Of a stretch of 64,000 nucleotides of DNA, positions 12,101 through 22,926 are shown piece after piece. How positions within the stretch are numbered: the first letter of the stretch is position 1; each line of letters starts with the position of its first letter. The stretch covers positions 51,570,372 through 51,634,371 of the forward strand of contig CM051518.1 of NCBI GenBank assembly GCA_028015205.1, given 5' to 3'. A program made the position numbers and the translations under genes. The notes under the pieces were generated by a model. It did no database searches. It was not told the origin of the DNA and worked only from the letters and a program-made list of their open reading frames with translations. Source of the DNA: Mytilisepta virgata (Eukaryota > Mollusca > Bivalvia > Mytilida > Mytilidae).

Positions 12101-15100
12101 AAATTATAGAAAAGCAGGACAAAAGTTAATTAAACTGTAAATTTATAACCATTTCCCCTAGAATGTAAACTAACCCACAATATATATATGTATATAAAAA
12201 ATAAATAATAAAAAAAAAAGGATTTTAAATAAAACATTCAGTGGCATCAAACGATCCAAAATGGAGTTATAAATTAATCAGTATTGCTCAATTTGTATCC
12301 TTCTTCCATTACTTTTGCAGAGGGAGAATATAATTTGTAGTATAGACCCTGTAAATAATGTTATTTCGTGCAAATGGTTTCTGTTTATATGGTTGAGAAA
12401 TTTTAAATATTTTCATTTTTGATCGGGTCAAAATGAGATACATTCATATAGATGTGTAGGTTCTATCGATGTAAACTTTCATAAGTTTTGAGCAATTTCC
12501 ATGAAATCGGGCTTTTAGGAATTTTACAATATTACATCTATTTAAAAAAATAATCCCTCGTATTGTCAAATGGGAAAAATCAAGAACAACGGGCAAAAGT
12601 TTTGACCCAGTTCTTCATCAAGATAATTTTCAGATATCTCAATTCATTTTATCTACTATAGGTTTTCCAGCGGAAAAGATCAGATGAAAATAATCATATG
12701 AGAAAATAGCACTTTGACACTTTAATTTTTTTTAGATGAGGCAACTGCCTCACTACCTCAATAGAAGCTACGCCACTGAACAGAAAGTTTGTTTGAAATG
12801 ACAATCAATACATTGATAATCTGTTCTACTTTCAAGCAAAGCCACATGAAATGTTATGTATATGTTAAATGCATTACTATGTTTTGTTTTTTTGCAATAT
12901 CAGTGCATGTTTGTTGTTGTTGTTGATTAGTATCTTTGATGAATTCATTGGGACATGTAGTATATTTAACAATGGGCATAGATTTATTTGATAGTTTTTT
13001 TACAGTCAAATGTGTCCATCATTTCGTTGAACCTTAGTCACAACGATATTGGTGTTACTGGTGCACAACATATCGGAAGATCATTATGTAAGTAAACTAA
13101 CACCGTCAGTTAAAATTGTTTCTTCTTAAGTACAGGAAAAATAATATATTTTTTCAACTAACTTTTTATCGACTTTGAACATTTAAGTAAAGTACCCATA
13201 AAGCTGATGTACAAAAGAAGGATTTAAGACATTCACACAATTTTATCTTTAGAATGTTGATTTCAGCTTCCACAATACACATGTACAACTCCGAAATTTT
13301 ATTCGAAACTGAAATCATTACGGAATGAAAAATAACCTGTTCAGTATATAAGGTACATTATTTCACATGTCATTTCCCTTAATATCCAATATAATAGAAA
13401 TCATAACGGTAAATTGCATTTAAATATTTTTAATATATAAAATTACAAATCTAATATGATCGAAGTACTTTAAGTTTAATACTACAAATATAAGTACAAA
13501 TATAACTTACAGTCAAACTTGCTTATAAAGGACAACCATGGGACCAACGAAATGTGCCCTTAATGAGCAGGTGCCCTTCATACAGAGGTTAATTTTACAA
13601 GGTTAATTCATAACGAGGACATTTTCACAGTGTCCTTTATAGACAGTGATGTTCTACTTGTATATAGAGGTGCCCTTTAAAGCAGGTTTAACTAACAGAA
13701 ACAGTCTTTGTTTCCTCAATTTACAAATGTAATTCATATCGTTATGATGAATGTATATCTAAAACTAATTTAATGTGCATCTTTTCAGCAATTAACGACA
13801 CAATAGAAGTTCTAGATTTAAGTTGGAATCACATCAGAAGAATGGGAGCATTAGCTATATGTAAAGGTCTTCAGGTAATACAATGAACAGTAATTTACTG
13901 AAATGGCTCTGCTGCATATCTTTAACTTTCAAAATAGATATACAAGCATGTTCAGTAGTTAATATACCATTTAGTATATGTTGAATGTTGATGTTCTATT
14001 AGGTATGTAACGGATGTCGTTTACAGAGCAGGAGCACTGGTTACTTTGTTCGTGCGAGTTCAAATTTATATTTCATTATTTTTCGTTTCTATTTTTATTA
14101 GCATTAATGTATTCGATAGAAGACCTATAATTACAATAAACACTGGTTTGGTTTACAATATGGATGAAAACAAAGCCAACCACAAGTAGCACTCAAGTTT
14201 AATGTTAAGCAGGCAAAAAGCTTAGAACAGTAGCTAGAGTAAGTGGTTAAATTTACAGCCCATTTTGATTGCTTTCCAGCTTTGAATACCAAAATATATC
14301 TATATCACAATGAGAGATAATAAAAAATTTAATTTTGTAGGAAAATTCGTCGATTGTGAATTTTAATTTGTCATGGAATGGTTTTGGTCTGGAGGGAAGC
14401 TTAGCACTGGAGAATGTCTTTAAAGAAAATATGTCATTGAAGTGCATAGACTTATCTAACAATCGTATAAACTGGGATGGATTGGTTTATCTTGCCAGGG
14501 GACTGAGGAAGAACAATATATTAAGAATACTGAAGGTATTTTTTTTTATCCAGAATATAATTCAATATAATATATCGTATCAAATATTCATATTCAATTA
14601 ATTAAGGTGTGTGAAAATCATAACATAGCATTGACAGAATATTGATTCCAAACATTTTAAGTATACGCGTAAAACCAGAATGTATTTTATCTGTGTTTAA
14701 TATATGATGCTGCCATTTAACTTTAAAATCCATATACTATTAGGAAAATCTTTAAAAAATGAAATGAACCCCATTCATGTACCTATGCACGTTATTAGGG
14801 GTGTCTTGATATTGTCAATCAATATTTAGTCGTCCAAGAAAAAAAATTCAATATTTCCTGATTTCATATTTTCAAACCTTCGATACGATTCTGAATGGGA
14901 AATTTCTAAAATTTTATATCTGAAACCTCATATTAAAAAAAAATCTGTAAAAAAGTATTTTATTTTGCAAATTTTAACTGTTCCACATTTCTGTACACTT
15001 CAGCTTGGTGACAACCCATTACCTGTTGATGGAATTCTGAAGCTGTTGAACGCAGTATCAAGTCGGAAAAGTAATTTAACCCATTTGAGTCTGGAGGTAA

Positions 15101-18100
15101 TTTCTGCCTTCTTGATATATTAGTTGATGGTTTATCAAAACGTTTGATTACAATTTTATATTTAAATGAGTGTGTTATGATAAACTTAAAGCTTCAGATT
15201 TGATCGTTTAGAACAATTTCATATCGTGTCGGTACTTTGTCTTTCTCAATAACATTCATCAGTATTCCGTTTGAATCGGTGCCCTCCTGATTTAATTTAC
15301 TCACTGCTGCACGTGACAGAAGGAAAACTATCATGCCAATTGGAGTATACGGAAATAGAAGAAATCAGTTGTAGTCTGTATTAAACTTGACTAAATATGG
15401 TGCATAGATAAGAGTGATTAATTTAACGGCAGAAATTAGAGGAGATAATCGTGAATATATATATTCATACCTACATCTATTTAACATAGTCTTTGAAATA
15501 AATACAGTAAATTGCTTATCGTTTGATTGGTTGACACTACCAGATTTCTTGTACCCTTATACTTCTCTGGAGCACTTCATACCGATGTCGTTTTTCTATG
15601 GGAGTTCATATTGATTGTGCTTCAGTTTTTGTTTTGTCATGTTCAGTTATCCACGGTTTGTCATTATTATTTTGGTTATTTTTCACAGAAGTAACTATTC
15701 TCATGAATTTGCATTTCATTATTATTTTGACAATATTTATTCTCAAGTCACTTTGAAACAATTGCAGAACGTCCCAGTTAACGTCAAGATTATGGAAGAA
15801 GTTCGTGAAATAGGAAGTCGTAGGTTATTTACCATAACACACGGTGGAGTTTTAGATTCTACAGATATGTTTGGTATCAAACGAGGTAGAGGTATGTGAA
15901 ATTCATATTACTTTAATTTTGTAAATTTTATTGGTAAGCTGTAGTGTAGCAATGTATATGGTATATTATCTGTTTGAATATATTGTTAATAAATTTTTAT
16001 TTTCACAAAATTATTAGTGCCTGAGGTTCGTATAAATTTACTGGTCTTGTGTTTAGCATTTTTTGGGAATCAACCTTATTGATGAACATTCTAAGGAATA
16101 CATTTGACTATTTTTATTCTGTTTTAAATGTCAAATTACTTTTAAGTTAAAAAAGAAAATTATAAGAACAGATATAACTTATTTAGCCTACAAATATTTT
16201 TTTTGGTAGAAAATACATGAAAAAATGAATACTGTTAAATTGCGATTCTGGCTAGAACAGGCAAACAGTGTTATACATAGAGTGTGCTCTGACATTCCAC
16301 ACCACAAGCCAATCCAACAGAACACTTTCTGACGCTACAACATCTTCTTTGTCTGTTTTCAGTGGGAGATGACCCATGAAAGATAATCGTACATGCATCG
16401 ATCTCCCACTGCTGTGACGTCCAATCCTAATTCATTTGTCATACCATTTATCTAAGCAGGTTATTTAACTTCCTCGACTGTACTGAATGAATTTACCTAG
16501 GTATATGAAACCTAAAAATAGAGTATTTACTTAAGAAATAGGTACTTATACTGGTTCAAAACTGGAAAACTCTTCAATTCGTTTTTAAAATTCATCGTCT
16601 TTCCCCTCGTTCCGCTGTGCTCCTCTCGGGAAAGACGTAATTTTTTTTCAAGTCTTCACTTTGAAGTCGTGTAAGAACCTATTAATCTTGCGATTGCTAC
16701 AAAATATCTCATAAACGAATTATGCTTTTTGTTCTCTGATAATAGATTGTTCTGATAATAGATAGATGCATTGGTTATTTTTTTCAGAACCCAAATTTGT
16801 AAATGCATTGTGTGTCCCAAAACGTAAGGCTTATGATCCACATTTGATGTTGTCATTATTTAAACAAGTTACTAAAGATACAGATAAATAAAAATAACAA
16901 GAGTAACTCCCCTTGCATTGGTTATTTGGTTTGGTTTTCATCTAAATTTAAAAGTTACAAAATCCTTGTGTGCAATTAAATAAAACATACAATAAATGAC
17001 ACATAAAAGAATCTTAAATCGAATTCAGCAATTTGTAATTGTATCGCAATGCTTCAGACTATTTTCAATGGTTTCCTGCAAAAAACAACAAACACTAGTA
17101 CAATAAGGATTATCTTTAAAAGGTAAAAGTTGAACTTTTGTCAGTTACAGCTTTGTAATATAAAAACTCATGCAGAAAATATGCATTGAGTTATTGGGAA
17201 TAATTTATTTATAATATATTACATCTTATCTATGTTAAGCTTCAAGTACAGATGCCAAAACCGCTGTTATGGGTCATCTTGAACTTGTGCAAGATTTTTC
17301 TCTGTGTGATATAGCTTTGTGCGACATAAAGATAATGTACAGCTATGCTCGTGCATGTGTGGAATTTGTATCAAAATTTTACCAACCATATCTTCTCTTT
17401 CCTATAAAACACAGAAGCACTTCATATATTGCAACAGAGCTTATTTATTATGTACAAACGATTACATTTTATATATATTTCACCACTTGCTTCTAGTATG
17501 AATACTCATCCATGCGAATTGCCAACAATATCGCCTAATTTCACATCACATCCATGTATTAAGGGCTTTTTAATATTATTGCAGCAATTACATTCACGTG
17601 TATCAAACAAGTATAGTATCATATTTAACAAATTCATTTTCACATTACCAATTTAAAAAAAAATATAGATATTAATGCTCGATAACGGGCTTATATAATT
17701 ATCATAGGAATCAACAAGTAATTACATATGGATTTATGTGTAAAATTGTTTACTTATCTAAATATTTATTTTGAAACATTCTGTTTTTATAAGAAAAAAA
17801 TGTATTACTTTGAATCATTTTGAAATATTAATGGTTAAAATACATTTAAATTACATTTGTTTTAATATGTATAATGTTGATTTCATTTGTTATGTAGTTA
17901 ACTCCTCATTATTGTCTATGTTCTAATATGACAGTTAATTTTACAAAATCAGTAACAAATCAAGGGATTGCCGTTTTTAATTTACAGTCTACTGATTTAA
18001 TACCCCTGTCCTAGGTTTTGACTTTATAATTTTCATTATAATGGCAATTTTTAAATTTTGTCTACTATAACAGTAGTGTCAGACACAATAAGCAATACCT

Positions 18101-19894
18101 GAAAAAAGAAAAGACGAATTTAACAATGGAAAATTTTGTTCTACAGAAAAAAGGGAAGATCCGTTTACTCTGTTGATAAGATTTATTGGTATGATGGGTA
18201 TACGTGTTTTGGACTTGTTTCGTATATTTGAGAGTGGCGCTCAATCAGTGGTATCGAAAGAAAATTTCATCAGAGGCGTAAAGGTAAGTTATTAAGCTGA
18301 CGTTTGAATTAAAATCTACAACTTTCAGTTACTTTATCAAAATTTCTTATCAGCAGTAAATGTTTACAACAGATCTTCTTCTAAAGGTAGTTTATGCTGT
18401 ACATATACCCCACCCCCCATAAAAAATAAAATAAAATAAAATACAGAGGAGTTTATTCTTTGAGTTAAATGAAATGAAAAATGCTAAAATATCTCCATGG
18501 GTGGACTTTTTTTTTATTATCTGCACAATTTAAACTCCAATCTCTTATACATTTTGCCTTCTACTATGACTTTTCTTCACGCTGTTATTATTTTTTTTAC
18601 AGAAAACAGGGGCTCCTCTAACTGACAGAGAAATTGAGTTAGTTGCTAGAAGACTGGAACGAAAAGGGGCAATTAGCTACAGGTACATTAAAATAATCAT
18701 TGTTTCCAACTCACTGGTATCAACAATAGTAAAAGTTAATATTATACCATATTAAAATATATGATCATGATAAGACAACTCAGATTCGGTCATTACATTA
18801 TCATATTTCCACTTAAAAAAGTGATCCCGAGTCAATTAAATAAAATACATCGTAAAACGTAAAATCGATAGGTCATCGCGCAAAACACTCATGAGCCTTG
18901 GGTAACACAAAAGAACGATGTGTCCGCTCATAACCCTACAAAACGAGAAATACAATTCAACAAAAAAAGTGTGAAAAAAATCTCAGTAAACACGAGGTCA
19001 TGTAAATATATACAGCAAGTAAATCTGGAGATAAACAAAGAAAATATGTTCCCGACAGTGCCAATACCACGTGTTTATCAGATCTATATTCTTATACGTC
19101 CTATGTGATAAAAAGAAAATGTAGAGTTGTATAAAATATGATCATTTTCATGGTGTATACAGCATACAATAGTCAAATCTGCCATAGTGACTAACTCTGT
19201 TTAGCAATAATCTTTGTTATGAGCCTTGATTTTCATATCACTTCCCAGTGCATTAATATTAAGTGACCATCCATCTTACAGTACCATATTTTGTGTTCTT
19301 TAAGAAGAAATGTACTATATGCTGAATACAATGATAATAATGCTACTAGAATCAAGACTTAAAAAAAATCTCACGAAACAGTATATATTTTTTGATTGAA
19401 ATGTACATTGATATTCAAAGAATTATTAAATTTTCAAGTCAGATATAAATAATTCTTGTACATATATAAAACATTAAATCTATGTAGATATTTACTTTAT
19501 ATTTAGCATTTTAGCCAACGGTGTAAGGAATCATATGCGAGAAGAGAAAAAAGAAGACAAACGACAGGAAACCATCGAAGTGAAAAAACAAGAGCATCGA
19601 AAAAATTTTCTCAAGTCAGATCTAGGTGAAGTGAAGGCTCCTGAGGTGAAAGAATTAACAATGTTCAAAACAGCAGCTGGTAAAACATTTGCTAGAATAA
19701 TGAGTTCATCGAATATTCTCTCAAGTAGAAAAGGATCGCCTTCACCAGAATCAAGTAGGGTTTCGTTATTGCCAAAACTCGTAGACAAAACTAGCAGCGA
19801 AAAATCAGGGAGACATATTTCTGTCACACAGGAAACCTATCGACTTGAATCTGCAAAAAGACGAAGAAAGAGACGAATTTTCAGTATCATGTGA
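4702..19894 (+). CDS. LRRC74A/B-like leucine-rich-repeat protein, 13 exons, 1013 aa
   Basis: Spliced CDS assembled by eye: join(4702-6115, 8510-8700, 9025-9132, 10360-10453, 11158-11207, 13006-13087, 13789-13874, 14341-14535, 15004-15096, 15768-15891, 18147-18283, 18603-18682, 19507-19894). Every intron is GT-AG, all phases agree, and the total is exactly 1014 codons with the stop. Residues 1-471 are Ser/Asn/Lys-rich and disordered-looking. Residues about 505-775 carry about ten RNase-inhibitor-type LRRs of the form LxxLxLxxNxIxxxG. Residues about 835-886 look like a degenerate EF-hand pair. A basic tail follows. The order HACxxL, LRRs, then an FFxxF/EF-like module is what I recall of vertebrate LRRC74A/B, which are about half this size. 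The ATG has A at -3 and G at +4 and follows an in-frame TGA at 4669. The function of LRRC74 proteins is poorly known; protein binding through the LRR arc is the likely role. The LRRC74 assignment rests on remembered similarity. Confidence 0.85.
6585..7385 (+). repeat. ~165-bp repeat family, block 1 (about 5 units)
   Basis: Degenerate tandem units marked by TCATCGGACA-like motifs at about 6651, 6809, 6973, 7139 and 7306. Each unit also carries GCCATCTTG and AATTTTCCCATA. It lies in intron 1. The same family recurs inverted at 20.1-21.2 kb and in direct orientation at 24.5-25.1 kb. Confidence 0.85.
7391..8090 (+). repeat. Interspersed repeat, copy A (intron 1)
   Basis: Matches the reverse complement of 9404-9906 over long stretches, for example AAGGAACATG, GGGCAAGGCTGTAGCTCATA, TTGATTTAGCAGA and TAAAAATGATACAAA. 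This copy carries about 250 bp around 7700-7960 that the other lacks. No terminal repeats or coding frame are evident. Confidence 0.8.
8510..8700 (+). CDS. LRRC74-like exon 2
   Basis: Residues 472-535. The acceptor is TATTTCAG at 8502-8509 and the donor is GTGAGT at 8701. It contains YIHACEQL and IRLQYVGLNSNDVIALSYAL, which aligns with the start of the LRR domain in LRRC74 proteins as I recall them. Phase 1 in, phase 0 out. Confidence 0.88.
8822..8839 (+). repeat. Poly(C) tract, 18 C
   Basis: An uninterrupted run of 18 cytosines in intron 2. Similar runs occur at 27651-27667, 40938-40952 and 41431-41446, all with C on the + strand. Confidence 0.95.
9025..9132 (+). CDS. LRRC74-like exon 3
   Basis: Residues 536-571, with the LRR segment VESVDLEDNRMSEEG. 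I chose the acceptor ACATAG ending at 9024 because the more obvious CAG a few bases downstream would break the phase 0 frame. The donor is GTAAGA at 9133. Confidence 0.78.
9404..9906 (-). repeat. Interspersed repeat, copy B (intron 3), inverted
   Basis: The reverse complement of this stretch matches 7391-8090 with many substitutions and gaps. The two copies lie on either side of exons 2 and 3 in opposite orientation. Confidence 0.8.
9991..10322. mobile_element. Harbinger-like MITE with TTA target duplication
   Basis: Element 9994-10319 has terminal inverted repeats of about 45 bp that begin GGGACGAGATCAAAAGTT on one side and end with the matching complement on the other. It is flanked directly by TTA at 9991-9993 and 10320-10322. 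A 3-bp TWA duplication with GGG-start termini fits PIF/Harbinger; that superfamily call is inference. It has no coding capacity. A C-rich tract sits inside at 10055-10070. Confidence 0.8.
10360..10453 (+). CDS. LRRC74-like exon 4
   Basis: Residues 572 to 603 (shared codon). It encodes SLANNKMSVNCAGML and LSHLNLSG, completing one LRR and starting the next. The acceptor is GATTAG ending at 10359 and the donor is GTAAAG at 10454 (phase 1). A MITE ends only 37 bases before the acceptor. Confidence 0.85.
11158..11207 (+). CDS. LRRC74-like exon 5 (50 bp)
   Basis: A short exon that encodes the TKIGDDGAKHLALAMR half-repeat. The acceptor is ATTGTAG ending at 11157 and the donor is GTAAGT at 11208. 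Phase 1 in, phase 0 out. Confidence 0.85.
11820..12778. mobile_element. 959-bp non-autonomous DNA transposon (CAGTGGCGTAGC termini)
   Basis: The left end is CAGTGGCGTAGCTT and the right end is its complement, AAGCTACGCCACTG. Subterminal GAGGCAA/TTGCCTC pieces also mirror each other. Both flanks carry AACAG next to the ends, suggesting a 5-bp duplication. Termini of this type are seen in hAT-like elements, whose duplications are usually 8 bp, so the superfamily is uncertain. No transposase frame is present. It lies in intron 5. Confidence 0.72.
13006..13087 (+). CDS. LRRC74-like exon 6
   Basis: Encodes an LRR with IISLNLSHNDIGVTG. The acceptor is TTTTTTACAG ending at 13005 and the donor is GTAAGT at 13088. 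Phase 0 in, phase 1 out. Confidence 0.9.
13510..13694. mobile_element. pogo/Tc1-like MITE, degraded copy
   Basis: The left end TACAGTCAAACTTGCTTATA and the right end GCAGGTTTAACTA are imperfect inverted repeats. The internal sequence matches the reverse complement of the element at 44509-44617, including GAGGTTAATTT and GGACATTTTCACAGTG. It lies in intron 6. Confidence 0.7.
13789..13874 (+). CDS. LRRC74-like exon 7
   Basis: Encodes an LRR with IEVLDLSWNHIRRMG. The acceptor is CTTTTCAG ending at 13788 and the donor is GTAATA at 13875. Phase 1 in, phase 0 out. Confidence 0.9.
14341..14535 (+). CDS. LRRC74-like exon 8 (two LRRs)
   Basis: Residues 676-740. It encodes two consecutive repeats, IVNFNLSWNGFGLEG and LKCIDLSNNRINWDG, which suggests that an intron present between other repeats is absent here. 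The acceptor is TTTTGTAG ending at 14340 and the donor is GTATTT at 14536. Confidence 0.9.
15004..15096 (+). CDS. LRRC74-like exon 9
   Basis: Residues 741-771. It contains LGDNPLPVDGILKLLNAV and LTHLSLE, the last LRR. The acceptor is CACTTCAG ending at 15003 and the donor is GTAATT at 15097. Phase 0 on both sides. Confidence 0.9.
15768..15891 (+). CDS. LRRC74-like exon 10
   Basis: Residues 772 to 813 (shared codon), linking the LRRs to the EF-like module. It encodes NVPVNVKIMEEVREIG and a Gly/Val-rich strand. The acceptor is ATTGCAG ending at 15767 and the donor is GTATGT at 15892 (phase 1). Confidence 0.87.
15892..18146 (+). other. Intron 10 of the LRRC74-like gene
   Basis: 2.26-kb intron, AT-rich. 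A less AT-rich stretch at about 16250-16440 may be an old repeat, but I see no terminal repeats and no coding exon. Short open frames here lack coding character. Confidence 0.6.
18147..18283 (+). CDS. LRRC74-like exon 11 (EF-hand-like)
   Basis: Residues 813-858. It contains IRVLDLFRIFESGAQSVVSK followed by ENFIRGVK. The helix-loop-helix spacing resembles an EF-hand, but the loop lacks the usual Asp/Asn ligands, so calcium binding is unlikely. The acceptor is TTCTACAG ending at 18146 and the donor is GTAAGT at 18284. Confidence 0.87.
18603..18682 (+). CDS. LRRC74-like exon 12
   Basis: Encodes KTGAPLTDREIELVARRLER and KGAISY, the second degenerate EF-like unit. The acceptor is TTTTTACAG ending at 18602 and the donor is GTACAT at 18683 (phase 2). 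Confidence 0.87.
19507..19894 (+). CDS. LRRC74-like exon 13 (basic C-terminal tail)
   Basis: Residues 885-1013, ending at TGA 19892-19894. After SILANGV it is a charged helical stretch rich in Lys and Glu, then a Ser-rich part and a basic cluster (RLESAKRRRKRR) near the end. The acceptor is ATATTTAG ending at 19506. A possible ATTAAA polyadenylation signal lies at 20073. Confidence 0.87.
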
Positions 19895-20099
19895 ATAATA
19901 TAGTATCATGCTTTCAAATAATATCCGCAACATTTCTCTCTCTTTTACACTTTCGATTGTCTTTAGTATAGGAGAGATGCTAACCATCATTTGCTGAAAA
20001 TATCATGCAACAACTCTTATAATTTCGGACATGCCTAGTAAGTGATGGATATACGAAATCCTATGCCATTCCATTAAAATGGCTCTTTATTCCATCGCT

Positions 20100-21185
20100 T
20101 GAAGACCAGAATTTTGTCCGATGACCCGGACTGTCAATTGGAAACAAACTTGGCACAAATGGTCTCTTTTCTACGGAGCCAATGGGAGTTAAACTTGACA
20201 GAATTGTTCCTTATATGGTCGTCTTTCAGAATTATGTCAGTTGACCCCGAATGTCAACCCAGAAGGCCACCACAGCTGAACTTAAGTTTCACATAGGACC
20301 CTTTGAGAAGATTCATTACTAAGCCAATTGGAACCAGACTTGGCAGTAAATAGTCCTTAAGTGTGTTCACTTTCAGATTTGTGTCCAATGACCCGCAGCA
20401 GCCTAACTAGTTTAATATAGGACACTATGGGAAAATTCATTAAAATATCTTCTTGTCTGAAACTACAGAGCTAATTGGAACCAATACTTGGCGGATATAG
20501 TCCTTATATGGTCTTCTGTCAGAATCGTGTCCGATGACCTAAAATTTCAACCAAGATAACCGCCACAGCCGAACTAAGTTTAACATAGGACCCTATGAGA
20601 AAATTCATTAAAAATATTTTCGTCTCAAACCACTGAGCCAATTGGAACCAAACTTGGCACAAATTGTCTCTTCATGTCTGAAACTACAGAGTCAATGGGA
20701 GCTAAACTTGGCAGAAATGTTCCTTATATGGTCGTCTTTCAGAATTGTATCAGATGATCCCGATTGTCAACCCAGAAGGCCGCCACAGCTGAACTTAGTT
20801 TCATATAGGACCCTTTGGGGAGATTCATTTAAAAATACTCTTTAGTGAAACCACTAAGCCAATTCGAACCAGACTTGGCAGTAAATAGTCCTTTGGTGAT
20901 CCTCTTTTAGAAGTATGTGCAATGACGCTGAATGTCAACAAAGATGGCCATCACAGCCGAACTTAGCTAAACATGGGTTCCTATGGGAAAATTCATTTAA
21001 AAAATATTCTTGCTTGAAAGCACTTCGGCAATTGGAACCAGACTTGGCAGCAAGCGTTCTTGGATTTTCCTCTTTCAGAATTTCGTTCAGTAATACAGAC
21101 TATGTTTCTTATGTGCTTTTATGGCTGTTGATTGGCAAATTGAATCTAGGTGAGCAATACAGGCTCCTGGGAGCCTCAGGTTCAT
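20100..21185 (-). repeat. ~165-bp repeat family, block 2 (inverted)
   Basis: About seven degenerate units in the opposite orientation to block 1. They are marked by CCAATTGGAACC, ACTTGGCA and CATAGGACCCT. The block ends at 21161-21176 in a palindromic GGCTCCTGGGAGCC. It starts about 200 bp after the LRRC74-like stop codon, so it may be part of the 3' UTR. Short open frames within it are not genes. Confidence 0.85.
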
Positions 21186-21381
21186 ATTATACACTACATT
21201 GTATAATAACCTATTAGTATATCCAAATAATCATATAAGCATCAATGAATATCATATCGTAAAATGAGTTGTTTTGTATAGTGTAGAATTTAGCGAATTC
21301 TGATTAAGGAAGAGAACCAAATATACTAGAATTTAAAGATTTAAATTTTGGCGGATTTCATCGCAATGCATTGGAATTAGG

Positions 21382-21571
21382 ACCAAATAAGACTTGCAAA
21401 ATACATCATGCTAATTTTCTATCAACCATAATTGTAATAACATCATGCCCACATATGCAAGGATATATTCGTTAGTACCAAATAAGACTTGCAAAATACA
21501 TCATGCTAATTTTCTATCAACCATAATTGTAATAACATCATGCACATATATGCAAGGATATGTTCGTTAGT
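21382..21571 (+). repeat. Tandem duplication, 2 x 95 bp
   Basis: Two almost identical copies start with ACCAAATAAGACTTGC at 21382 and 21477 and both end with GTTCGTTAGT or close to it. Only a few differences separate them, so the duplication is recent. Confidence 0.9.
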
Positions 21572-21599
21572 GATTTCATTGAATTTAACAAGTGAAAAA

Positions 21600-22889
21600 T
21601 TTGATTTCATATAGGTTCTTTGTATAGCCCTCAACAATAAGGAAAAGCACATACTACAAGCACTGAATAGAAACCGGATACACGGGTGTCAACATGTCAA
21701 TAAGTCACCATAAATCTCAAGTAAAAACAAAATTCCATAAAAATGTGTAACAATAAGACAACCACTAAAACAGGATCCTGGCTCGGGACATAAAGATTTA
21801 GAATGTGATGCTTTTGAGCACCTTAATGAGCACTCAACTAATTCCTCTTGTTAATTCATGCGTCAATGGTTAGACATAGACAGTTAAACAATAAAAATCA
21901 GTCTGTATGCTTTTTATTTCATGTACAAAATAGAGATAAAAGTAAACAAAAACAGACAAATCAATAGAAAACCCCATAACCTCTATAATGAAGACATTAT
22001 TAAACCAGGTGGTCGATATAGCACTTGAAAATGACCAGCCTGTGATATATTGTACTAATTCGGTGTCCGGTATTAAATGACAAATGATGTAATTGTAGAA
22101 TTGTTGAATTATTTAAGTAAATATGAAATAACAAATATCTCCTGAGAATTCGGTCAATTTAGCCAAAAATTTTTCCCTTATTGTTTTAGTTGGATTGTAT
22201 AGTATTTCTTGTTCAGAAGTACAATACTTTAATGTATTTGATTTGTACAAGAGATTTTTGCTTTGGTAAGGGATAATTTTGTCTATGTTAAAAAGAATCC
22301 ATTATTTTACTGTGCTTTCTACTGTAAAATTATATCTTTTTCGTCTTAAATTTGTGATACGACTGTTTCCTGGTCCATTTATTACTTGTCTTGTGGGCAG
22401 TCGCGACATGACGACATGACAACTCAAAGATGTAATTGATCATTTAATGTTCAGTGTATCACTGAAGTTATCTTTACACTTTTTTGTATACTGAATCATA
22501 ATAATCAGAAATACGTGTAGTGCTACGATTTAGGTTCAAGGCATAAATGACCCTAAGTTACATTTACAGTAGTCGTAAAAGTGAGAGGGGTAATCATTGA
22601 AGCACTTTAGTTCAGACAACAAATAAAAATAAGACCAGAAAAAGTTACCAGATTTTTGGGTGATGAGGTATAAAAATGAGTTTAACTAGTTACAAAATGC
22701 CTATTTCTACAACCACTTCAAAGGAAAAATGCAATAAGATCATACTTCAGTCGAATGAAAGTTGGAGATACTGTCATTGCAGCCGTCCATCATACCTTCT
22801 TGTGAATTAAACTTTATATTCATTTTTGTACTTTGATCGAAGTTTTTTGCGAATTTCTTTTGTATGACATTCTTATTTTCCATTTCAAA
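21600..22889. other. Intergenic, interspersed-repeat fragments
   Basis: No gene seen. About 21640-21830 resembles a repeat (ACAACCACTAAAACAGGATC) that I associate from memory with mussel genomes. Confidence 0.35.
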
Positions 22890-22926
22890 ATGGCGTTTTT
22901 ATTATATGTTTCATCAATTGGCTTTG
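22890..22926 (+). CDS. Possible first coding exon (weak)
   Basis: ATG followed by 11 hydrophobic-biased codons (MAFLLYVSSIGF) runs directly into a consensus donor GTAAGT at 22927. It looks like the start of a signal peptide. The acceptor TTGGTTACAG at 24467-24476 would continue in phase as VSVQDLPQKR, but that stretch runs into a ~165-bp repeat block. The connection to the coding-like stretch at 25256-25471 is unproven. Confidence 0.2.
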
